64,000 nucleotides of DNA, from contig CM035170.1 in assembly GCA_020205615.1 (NCBI GenBank), forward strand, positions 7,372,311-7,436,310. The letters are read 5' to 3'. The notes beneath the pieces were generated by a model. It saw nothing but the letters and a program-made list of their open reading frames with translations. It had not been told where the DNA came from and ran no database searches. The DNA is from Panax quinquefolius (taxonomy: Eukaryota; Streptophyta; Magnoliopsida; Apiales; Araliaceae). Positions 54,674 through 64,000 of this stretch are shown piece by piece (position 1 is the first letter of the stretch; each line of letters opens with the position of its first letter). The translations under genes were made by a program, and so were the position numbers.

Positions 54674-57186
54674 TGTAAGACCCCGAATTTTATAAAATAA
54701 AAGTATTCAATTTTTTTCTATTTCGTAAATAAGACTAAGATTGATTATTGATGCTTATGTGATAAATCACTCGGTTTTGTTTTATTGGTATTATTAATGT
54801 AATAAAATAGAAAATCTTTTATATAAAAATGAATACTTTTATAAAGTTATTCTATAAATAGAATATATTATATTATATTATGCATAGTGTTTTGCATAGT
54901 AAAATCTTTTTATATAAAATAGAATACTTTTATAAAGTTATTCTATAAATAGAATATATTATATTTTATTATGCATAGTGCCTGCATAGTGTTTGTATAG
55001 TAAAATCTTTTATAAAGTTATTCGTTTTATTAGATTATAAATAGAATATATTATATTTTATTTAAAAGATTTAGCTTTAAATATGGACCGTCAGATTAAA
55101 GTAAATCAATCTGGACCGTTCATGAGTTAGTTACTATGCAGTTCATTTTTCTATAAATAGAAGCTCATTCCTTCATTATTTCTTACGAATTCACTGAAAC
55201 TCTAGAGAGAGAAACTATAGAGAGAGTTCTTTTTCTATAATCTTGAGCGTATTTCTTTAGAGTTTGAGAAAGCTTTGAGCGTAGTGCAAGTTTTCTTCGA
55301 GTATATCCTCGCCCTACCAGTCGGAATACTCTTCTTTCAAAGGTAGGGTATATAATTATCGTACTCGTAAAGGATATACGCGGACTACCCTATACTTGGT
55401 GAAATTCTTCTGTTATTCCATTCTTTATTATTATCTTTGGAATAACTTTTTTTTGCGCGGCACCGCATACATGGTGAAATTCATCTAACATTCCGTTCTT
55501 TATTATTACGTCGAATATCCTCATAAAACGCTTCTGTGGACCGGGTTCCATTATTTATTATCCTCGTCGAATATCCCGCATCTATGCGTTTACTGGGGAC
55601 CGGATTCCATTATTTATTATTCTCGGAATAACTCCGTCGCGCGTTCTGCCGGGACTGATTTTCATTATTTATTATTACGTCGGAATATCACATCGTGCGT
55701 TTACGCCGGACTGGTTCCATTATTTATTATTTTGTTGGGAATAACTTTTGTGGTGCGATCTATCGCATTATGGTGAATCATTCATTATTCCATTCTTTAT
55801 TATTCTGTTGGAATAATCTGTCTATGTGGATTACCACATGCATAGTGAATGATCATTCGTATTCATACGAATAGTATTTTCATTAAAAAGGGGTTTCTGC
55901 CAGGGGCAGATTCGTAATTTTTTTAACCCTCAAAAATTCTGGAAAAATTTGAAATAATAATTTGATGAGTTTTCTAGATTGTGTCCAAAAATGACGATTT
56001 TTGGATGTATAGATTAAGAGTTATGGATTTAATGGGAAAAGACTATTTTAAAAGTAAACCCTTATAACTCCTTGTGGTTAACTCCAAAATTGGTGAACTT
56101 TTTATTGGGAGTACATGTATATAACAGGAGTATACCCTGTAAATTTTGGAATTTTTGGACAAAAATACAATTTATGATAAATGTCTAAATATTCGACAGT
56201 TTTAGCCATATGAAAAATAGTAAATAAATTTTAAAAATTCTGAGAAAAATATATGTTCAAGATGGGACTATATTCTGCTAAATCCCAGAAAAGAATAATT
56301 TTTGGGACTGATTTGGTATTTTTTATGAAAATAGTTTAGCTAAGAATATATGAGTTAAATATGTTATGTGGAGTTGAAGAATTGGTAAATAGGATTTTAT
56401 GGCTTGGAAATCCTATATAAAGTATTTGCAGATTTTTGATGAGTAATTTGATTATTGGTGATGAAATCTTATGAGTATGACATTTTTGAATGATTAAATG
56501 CATTATTTGGAAAAGTGTAAAACAATTAAATATAATTGTTTATAAGTTTAAGACGTGATTAAAATATTGTTATAGTATTAACAGTATTAGATTATGATTT
56601 TATTAAGTAATTGATAATGTCTGGATAAATTTAAAGTCTTTAATATTTATCTTTGATTTAGTTTGATTAATTCTTATAATATTGTCATCATCCTCATATT
56701 TATATTGTGTTGAAAGTCATCTTTGGCCGTAGTGCATAGATGGACTTGGTATGATTATGACCAGGGATTATTCGGTATAATCATGACCATAATGTTACAA
56801 ATGATGTGGAAAAAGTCATCTTTAACTGTAGTGCATAGATGGACTTGGTATGATTATGACCAGGGATTATTCGGTATAATCATAACCGTAATGTTACAAA
56901 TGATGTGGAAAAAGTCCTCATTGGCGTCTGTGAGTGCATTGATGGGCGCTTTTGGTATGATTATGGCTATCATTCTCTTCTACCAAGGTACAAAGATGAA
57001 TTGTTTTATAAGCATGATCGGTAGTTGATAAAAAACACGATTATCTTTGGCCCGTAGTGCATGGATAATTTGTGGTGGTATTCATCTGACATTTCAATAG
57101 TTATTTATTAAGTTGTATTTGAATTCTGTACCATGTATCTGGCGACTCAAAATGGGTGATGTATACCTAATTTTGGGGGTGTCACA
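54674..57186 (+). mobile_element. Element VIII 3' LTR
   Basis: It is 2513 bp and aligned end to end with 49142-51642. A TATA box lies at 55152-55159, roughly 60-bp units at 55400-55850 and 99-bp units at 56714-57010. Differences from the 5' copy cluster at CTG/CAG sites in the roughly 60-bp units. Confidence 0.88.
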
Positions 57187-57680
57187 CATGGTATGCCAGT
57201 ATCCATAGTTTCTGATCGAGACCGAAGACTCACTTCACGATTTTGGGTTAGTTTGCAGAAAGTTATGGGCACAGATTTACGATTTAGCTCGGCATATCAT
57301 CCTCAGACGGACGGACAGTCGGAGAGGACTATTCAAACTCTTGAAGATCTATTAAGACTCTGTGTCCTTGACTTCAAGGGAAGTTGGGATAAGTTCTTAC
57401 CATTGGTGGAGTTTTCCTACAACAACAGTTATCAAACAAGTATTGGCATGGCTCCATTTGAGACGTTGTATGGAAGAAAGTGTTGTTCTCCGGTATGCTG
57501 GGATGAGGTGGGTGAAGCAACGTTGTTGGGACCGGAGTTAGTACGTATGACTACGGAAAAGATTCAAACGATCCGATAACGTATAAAAACCTCACAAGAT
57601 CGACAAAAGAGTTATGCCGATCTTCATCAAAAGGACGTGGAATTCGATATAGGAGATCATGTGTTGTTACGTGTTGCTCC
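57187..57680 (+). pseudogene. Integrase C-terminal part, element VII
   Basis: The frame resumes at 57192 and stays open to 57579: MPVSIVSDRD has the second catalytic Asp at residue 8, and DGQSER has the catalytic Glu at residue 44, 35 residues apart. [12 protein letters not shown] and [16 protein letters not shown] follow. A TAA replaces the Gln of RQRIQTSQ just after 57579, a C-to-T change. The GDHVLLRVAPWKGV region continues to 57680. Confidence 0.85.
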
Positions 57681-58055
57681 ATGGAAAGGAGTTACGAGAT
57701 TTGGAAAGAGAGGAAAGCTCAATCCTCGATTCATCGGCCCATTTTTAATCCTCGATCGAGTAGGAACTGTGTTCATAACGTTTTTCACATATCCATGTTA
57801 TGTAAATATGTGAAAGACCCAAACCACATTATTGAGTTAGAACTGGACAAAATAGCGGAAGATTTGACGTATGAAGAGGTTCTTGTTCAAATCTTGGATA
57901 AGAAGGAACATATTATACGCTCCATGGTCATACCTCAAGTCAAAGTTTTGTGGAGAAACCACGATGTTGAGGAAATGACTTGGGAGTTAGAATCTGAAAT
58001 GAAATCAAGGAATCCTTACCTCTTCGACATACCAGGTACGTACCCTAATTTATAG
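57681..58055 (+). pseudogene. Chromodomain-containing C-terminus, element VII
   Basis: The open frame of 124 codons has a divergent start due to a frameshift near 57750. It then reads HNVFHISMLCKYVKDPNHIIE, LTYEEVLVQILDKKEH, and IPQVKVLWRNHDVEEMTWELE. This is the clearest chromodomain in the window and supports the chromovirus assignment. It ends TYPNL with TAG, 26 bases before the 3' LTR. Confidence 0.83.
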
Positions 58056-58068
58056 GGAAAAATTTCAT

Positions 58069-58080
58069 AAGAAGGGGAGG
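58069..58080 (+). other. Polypurine tract of element VII
   Basis: aagaaggggagg lies one base before TGTAAGACCCC. Confidence 0.87.
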
Positions 58081-58081
58081 T

Positions 58082-60402
58082 TGTAAGACCCCAACTTTTG
58101 TGAATAAAGATGAATTTTTTATAAATATCATTTTTGAATATTATGGAATGAATTTGATATAATGTTATAGTTGTGGGTAATATTTATAAATTTTGCAAAA
58201 TACATGAAGTTGTTATATAATATTCGATTGGTCGTGGAATATTACGTTTTAACAGGAATATTAAATGCAATAAGATAATCATTGGTGGACCCTATTAACG
58301 GAATTATTATCGGATTGAAAAAAGCGAAAAATACTTTATGAAAATAATGGCGGAAGTTTTACCAGATAACTGTTGAAACACCCGGTGTTAAAAGTACAAT
58401 GTCTCTGCGTAATTACTGATAACATTACGGTATTGGTTATTGATGCTTATGTGATAAGTCACTCGGTTTTGTTTTATTGGTATTATTAATGTAATAAAAC
58501 AAGAAAATCTTTTATATAAAAATGTAATACTTTTATAAAGTTATCTTTTTATTAGACAATAATTAGAATATATTATATTTTATTATGCATAGTGTTTGTA
58601 TAATTACTGCGTATAAGTGTGTGCATAGTAAAATCTTTTATAAAGTTATTCGTTTTATTAGATTATAAATAGAATAAATTATATTTTATTTAAAAGATTT
58701 TGCTTTAAATATGGATAGTCAGATTAAAATAAATCAATCTCAACCATTCATGAGTTAGTTCTTATGCGATCCATTTTTCATAAATAAGCTCATTCTTTCA
58801 TTATTTCTTACGAATTCAACGAAACTCTAGAGAGAAATTATAGAGAAGCTATAGAAAAGTATTCATTCCTTCCTACTCTTATATTCAGCTTTTTTACGGT
58901 AAGGGATATTATTTGTTGTAGACTTTCGTAAGGGGTATTATTTCTTTTATATTCATAAAGAGAACTTCATTATTAGTTCTTTTATTATTCTACTGAATAA
59001 TAACCCGATATATACACGGACTACCCTATACTTGGTGACATTCTTCTAATATTCCGTCTTTATTATTATTCTGTTGGAATATCATGTCTGTGCGTTTACG
59101 ATGGACCTGGTTCCGTCTTTATTATTATTACATTGGAATATCACATGCATGGCGTTTACGTTGGACTGGTTCCATCTTTATTATTATTACATTTGGAATA
59201 TCCATGCTCATAACGTTTATCTTGGACTGGTTCCGACATTATTATTATTCATTGGAACATCCTCAGCCGGTCATGCAATTTACTTTGACACGGTTCCGAT
59301 TACTTATTAATCTGTAGGAATAACTTTTACATCTGTCGTACCGCATGTGTATGGTGATTTCTTTTGTTATTCCATTCTTTATTATACTCGGTTGGTTAAA
59401 GTTTTGACTTCTATACTCCATGAAATTAGTGGAATACCCTTGATATTTGCGCTTCATCCAAAGATCTTTTCATGGAAATGTTCTTCCGAGCATTCTTGAA
59501 TTTTACTCTACAAAGCAAAGATGTCGTGTTGACAATTTGGGCGTTATTAGTTCTGGATAAATTAATTCTTGAACTTATTTTATTGAATTCTTATATCATT
59601 ATCATCATCCTCATGTTTATATTTTGTTGAAAGTCATTTGTGGCCTGTAGTGCATAGATGGACTTCGTATGTTTATGATCAGGAATTATTCGGTGTAATC
59701 ATGACCATAATATTACAAATGATGTAGTAAAAGTCCTCATTGGCCCGTAGTGCATTAATGAACAGCTGTTGGCATGATCATGACCATTAATGAATACACA
59801 AATATCCTTAGTCCGTAGTGCATGGATAATTTATGGTCGTTATACTAAAGAATATCCTTGGCCGTAGTGCAGGGGTGATTCGATGATGTGGATTATTTTT
59901 TAAGCTGAGTCCCAGCGATAAAAGTCATGAAAAATCTTTTAAATCATAGAAGATAGTAGATTTTATTCTCTACTTGACTCTTCTAATGGATTGCTTGTTC
60001 CGCTGCAGTTAAACTTAATGTTTGTTATATTTTATCAGTTTAACACTGTTGAAGGCTAATGATAATTTATCTGCATTATCTTAGTCATAATATTTCTTCT
60101 TGGGCTAGTTGAGCTCACCCTTTTCTTTCACCGTTCTCTTGAGAAATGAGAATATAAATTTGGGACGAGTCGGGGAGCGGAGTGATGGACCAGATGATAG
60201 TATTAGTAGTCCTCACAATTCTGTTAAATAGTGTGACAATAAATGTAATGAGGACTTATTCTGAGAGTGGATATTTTCAGAAGACAATATTTGTATTAAA
60301 ACTCACAGCTCTCTTGTTGTATATTAAAGATTGTATTTGTATCTGTACCATGTATTTGGCGACTCAGAATAGGTGATGTATACCTATTTTGGGGGCGTCA
60401 CA
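58082..60402 (+). mobile_element. Element VII 3' LTR
   Basis: It is 2321 bp, from tgtaagaccccaac to gggggcgtcaca. It holds roughly 60-bp units (58930-59370) and the conserved block at 60102-60124. Its first 370 bp are those missing from the 5' copy. No gene is visible. Confidence 0.88.
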
Positions 60403-60579
60403 AATAAGGTATAAACTTCGCAAGAGTTTATGATTAACTTACTCGTGATCACCTACTTTGGGTTCCTCGCGTTTTGAGCAGTCACGACAAACGCCCTTCC
60501 AGGAACCACCGACTTTGACTTGTCCGGGATAGCCTTTGGAGTCACCATCCCCGTTGAACTTGGTTTCGCAACAAGACAA
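60403..60579 (-). pseudogene. Element X: gag-protease scrap
   Basis: It is the reverse-strand equivalent of 2290-2465: the end of gag after the zinc knuckles, and VITSKLIINSCEVYTL before the protease active site. It is cut on the left by element VII and on the right by LTR XI, so it is a leftover of the host copy into which both inserted. Confidence 0.78.
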
Positions 60580-60987
60580 TGTGAGACCCCAGATTTTATG
60601 AATAAATATTTAATTTTCTCGAAATAATTTTTTGAATATTATGGTGTGGATATGATATAATGTTATAGTTGTGGGTAGTATTTATAAATTTTGAAAAATA
60701 TGCAAGTTGTTGTATAATATTCAATTGGTCGGGGAATATTCTTTTTGTCGGGGAATATCCGTATGACGGCACAATCATTGGTGGACCCCACAACAGAATT
60801 ATTGTCGGATTGAGAAAAACGCCAAAAATATTTTATTAAAAATAACGGTAGAAGTTTTACCATTAATACTGTTGAACTACTCGGTAGTAAAAGTACGATG
60901 TCTGGCGTGGTTGCGTAGTAGCGCTACCTGTATTGATTATTGATGCGTATGTGATAAGTCACTCAGTTTTGTTTTATTGGTATTATT
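60580..60987 (+). mobile_element. Element XI: start of an LTR (subfamily D-like)
   Basis: It begins tgtgagaccccagattt and matches the first 400 bp of 58082-60402, including gataagtcactcagttttg. It is interrupted at 60988 by element XII. The rest lies beyond the window or is lost. Confidence 0.8.
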
Positions 60988-63428
60988 TGTGACGCCCCCA
61001 AAATTAGGTATACGTCACCCATCTTGGGTCGCCACTTACATGGTACATAAATTCAAATACAAACTTAATTATACATCGTAGGTAAACATACGACAATACA
61101 TAAACCGAGAGTTCTAATAGAATATTGTCATTTAGACAATATCCATACTCAAGGAGTCCTCATTATATTTATTGTCACACTTTATTTAATGTAATAGTGA
61201 GGACTACTAATGCTATCTTCTGGATCATCACTCTTTTCCCCGACTCGTCCCAAATATATTCTCATTTTCCTCAAGAGAACGGTGAAAGAAAAAGTGAGCT
61301 CAACTAGCCCAAAGAAGAAATATTATGACTAAGATAATGCGAATAAATTATCATTAGCCTTCAACGATGTTAAACCGATAAAATACAATAGACAACCATT
61401 TAATCAGCAATGAATATGCAATCCATTAAAAGAGTCAAGTAAAAAATAAAGTCTACTATCTTTTAGGTTTTAAAAGGTTTTCATAAATTTTATCACTAAA
61501 ACTCGGTTTAATGAATAAACCACAATATCTAATCATCCACTCGTATTACACTGGCCAAGGATTTTCATCAAATTATCAATGGTCATGACTATACCGAATC
61601 ACCCCCGGTCATAATCATACCAAAACTATCCATCATCGCATTACGGGCCAATTGAGGACTTTTATCACATCATTTATAACAAGCCATGATTATACCGAAT
61701 GATCCTCGGTCATAATCATACTAAGTTCATCTATACACGTAAGCCGTAATATAACATGAGGATGATGATAATGACATAATAATTCAATAAAACAAGTTCA
61801 AGAATTATTTTATCCGAGAATTAGTAACGTCCAAAATTGTCAACAAGATATCTTGTTTTGTAGAGTAAAATTCAAGAATGATCGGAAGAATATTTCCATG
61901 AAAAGATCTTTGGATGAAACGCAAATATCAAGAATATTCTACTAATTTCATGGAGTATAAAGTAAAAGTTTTAATCAACTAGGTATAATAAAGAATGGAA
62001 TAACAAAGGAAATCACCATGCATGCGGTGCCATTGCGAGATGATAAAGTTATTCCAACGAATAATAATAACGGAACCGTCGGGTGAAATTCACACCGATA
62101 GGATGATCCAATGAAATAATAAATCTTTGAATAATAATAAACAATGGAACCAGTCCGGTGTAAAACACATAGACAAGATATTTCAATGTAATAAATGCGA
62201 ATAATAAACAATGGAACCAGTCCTGTGTAAAACACAGACGAGGATATTCCAATAGAATAATAAAGAATGGAATAACGAAAGAAGATCACCAAGTATAGGG
62301 GATTCCACGTGATACTGAGTTATTCCAATGAGAATAAATAAGAATGGAATAATATAAGGATTTCACCAAGTATAAGGTATCTGCGCATGATCACAAGGTT
62401 ATGTATAGGGTATGCCACTTTTACACGAGTTATTCCAATGTAATAATAATGAATGGAATAATGAAGTTCTCTTCATGAATAAGAAAGAATAACACCCTTA
62501 CGGTACAACAAATAATATTCCCTACCGTAAAAGACACCTGGATATCAAAGTAGTGAAGTACCGAATACTCTTCTTCTTTCTCTCTATAGATTTTCTCTCT
62601 ATAACTTCTCTCTATAATTTCTCTCTCTCTAGAGTTTCAAAGAATTAATGAAGAAAATAATGAAGGAATGAGCTTATTTATAGAAAATAGAATGCATAGT
62701 AATTAATCCATGAGCGGTCCAGATTGATTTACTTTAATCGACGGTCCATATTTAAAGCAAAATCTTTTAAATAAAATATCATATATTCTATTTATATAAA
62801 ACATTTTACTATGCAAACACTATGCAACACTATGCAAAATACTATGCAAAAAATACTATACAACACTATGCGTAATAAAATATAATATATTCTATTTATA
62901 GAATAACTTTAATAAAGTATTACATTTTATATAAAGAGATGTTTACATTTTATTACGTTAATAATAATGAATAAAACAAAAGCGTCATTATCGCTATAAT
63001 AATTCATATTATTAATCGACATAATAATGGAATCAAACCGGTGACTTCTCACATAAGCATCAATAATCAATACCGTGTGCTTATTACTATGCAACCACAC
63101 GTATTCTTGTACTTTTACTACCGAGTAGTTCAACAAGATCATCAATGGTAAAACTTCCACCGTTATTTCAATAAAATATTTTTTGTCGTTTTCTCGATCC
63201 GACAATAATTACATTAATGGGGTCCACCAATGATTGAGTAGTTGTCACGAATATTCCCTACTAAACCGAATATTCCCTGACAAATCGAATATAATATAAC
63301 CACTTGCATACTTTGCAAAATTTATAAATACTACCCACAACTATAATATTATCTCAAATTCACACCATAATATTAAAAATTATTTCGACAAAATTTAAAT
63401 CTTTATTGATAAAATCTGGGGTCTCACA
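60988..63428 (-). mobile_element. Element XII 3' LTR (subfamily D-like)
   Basis: It is 2441 bp, from tgtgacgcccccaaaatt to ggggtctcaca. Conserved block 61290-61310; roughly 60-bp units 62040-62470; CT-rich leader 62570-62640; reversed TATA box 62675-62682; actatgcaaac repeats 62807-62870. The left flank is ttatt (60983-60987); the right end is not available to test a duplication. Confidence 0.86.
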
Positions 63429-63505
63429 ATCTCCCCTCCTTATTGAATTTCGCCTTCGAAATTAGGGTACGTACCTGGTATGATAAAGAGGTGAGGATAC
63501 CTTAA
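63429..63505 (-). pseudogene. Element XII PPT and internal stub
   Basis: The reversed purine tract atctcccctcctta lies at 63429-63442. The next 60 bases match the end of the internal region (cttcgaaattagggtacg, then aggtgaggatacc). The element is cut off near 63505 before the chromodomain. Confidence 0.75.
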
Positions 63506-64000
63506 ATACCTTTATCGTCAAAAATATTAAATTCATCTTCGCAATCCGCCAAAGATATTCATTAACAATTCATCTTTGCACTACAGGCTAAAGATATACA
63601 ACAAATAATGCTGAGACGCGGCTTAATAGTATCACGACCACGAATTATCCATGCACTTCTTGGCCAGGATATTCGTGTTTTCAATCTGATCGTGATTATA
63701 CCCGAATAATCCGTGGTCATAATCATACCAAGTCTATCAATGCACTACTACCGAAAGATGACTTTTACCACATCCATGAATTAATATTTCATTCTTTGAG
63801 ACTCATTTCGATAATTAATCCATATCATCGAATCATCCCCGCACTACGGGCCAAGGATATTCATTAAGTATCCGCGACCACGAATTATCCATGCACTACT
63901 ACGAAAGATAATCGTATTCATTATTATTATCGCGACCATAAATTATCCATGCACTACTACCAAAGATAATCGTGTATTCATTAGTATCACGACCATAAAT
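63506..64000 (-). mobile_element. Element XIII: LTR fragment to window end
   Basis: The reversed LTR repeat units (caaagatattcat, tatcacgaccacgaattatcc, tgcactactacc) correspond to 23650-23900 and 52440-52680, in a repeated arrangement. No LTR end, PBS or coding sequence is seen. Confidence 0.65.

Larger units (their letters stand above)
49142..57186 (+). mobile_element. Element VIII: deletion derivative with subfamily E LTRs
   Basis: Two 2.5-kb LTRs (49142-51642, 54674-57186) surround an internal region of only about 340 bp (51643-51908 plus 54601-54673) once the nested solo LTR is removed. It keeps the PBS, the leader, a gag start, the last codons after the chromodomain, and the PPT. It has no enzyme domains, so any mobility would need proteins supplied by relatives. 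The perfect target duplication shows both LTRs came in together. Confidence 0.88.
43253..60402 (+). mobile_element. Element VII: chromovirus with subfamily D LTRs (contains VIII and IX)
   Basis: In order it has a truncated 5' LTR (43253-45240), PBS, gag, protease, RT, RNase H, integrase split by element VIII, chromodomain, PPT and a full 3' LTR (58082-60402). No target duplication can be tested because the left end is lost. This is the most complete polyprotein in the window. Confidence 0.85.

Overview
The window is AT-rich nuclear DNA from a flowering plant and consists almost entirely of nested LTR retrotransposons. I found no host gene, rRNA, tRNA or CRISPR array. The plant assignment rests on two lineages known from plants. 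Most copies are chromodomain Ty3/gypsy elements resembling the Tekay/Del lineage: a CCHC gag, protease, RT, RNase H, an integrase with GRKCRSPVCWDEVGE and a C-terminal chromodomain, primed by initiator tRNA-Met. One copy is an Athila-like derivative primed by tRNA-Asp. The species cannot be named from this sequence. The density of nesting suggests heterochromatin.

Layout. Element I is minus-strand and starts left of the window: 3' LTR 1-666, internal 667-3745, 5' LTR in pieces at 3746-4595, 10381-10840 and 43219-43252. Element II is a non-autonomous Athila-like element (4596-10380) inside that LTR. Element III is plus-strand (10841-43218, TSD aatac) in the same LTR; its own parts are 10841-20511 and 43210-43218. 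Element IV is plus-strand (20512-43204, TSD ttggg) and sits in the last bases of element III's 3' LTR; it is one very long LTR plus a primer-binding site and a short tail. Element V is minus-strand (23103-41787) inside the LTR of IV. Element VI is minus-strand (24790 to about 35470), sits in the 3' LTR of V, has a partial tandem duplication, and is fused to V's internal region.

Right half. Element VII is plus-strand (43253-60402) with a truncated 5' LTR. Its integrase is split by element VIII (49142-57186, perfect TSD catgg), which has two 2.5-kb LTRs and only about 340 bp of internal sequence. That internal sequence carries a minus-strand solo LTR, IX (51909-54600). After VII come a gag/protease scrap X (60403-60579), an LTR start XI (60580-60987), a minus-strand 3' LTR with a short internal stub XII (60988-63505), and a further minus-strand LTR fragment XIII to the window end.

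The chromovirus copies share one plan: LTR, PBS, gag-PR-RT-RH-IN-chromodomain polyprotein, PPT, LTR. None has a complete open frame. The best-preserved parts are the integrase of element III (16762-17682) and the RNase H/integrase of element VII (48285-49141, resuming in frame at 57192). Aligned copies differ most often at CTG/CAG trinucleotides, often by indel-like swaps to CG, TCG or CGAT. This points to systematic read or basecalling error at methylated CHG sites, so many apparent frameshifts may not be real. The LTRs form at least five related subfamilies (called A, B, D, E and G/H here) that share conserved blocks and swap modules, each with its own short tandem arrays.
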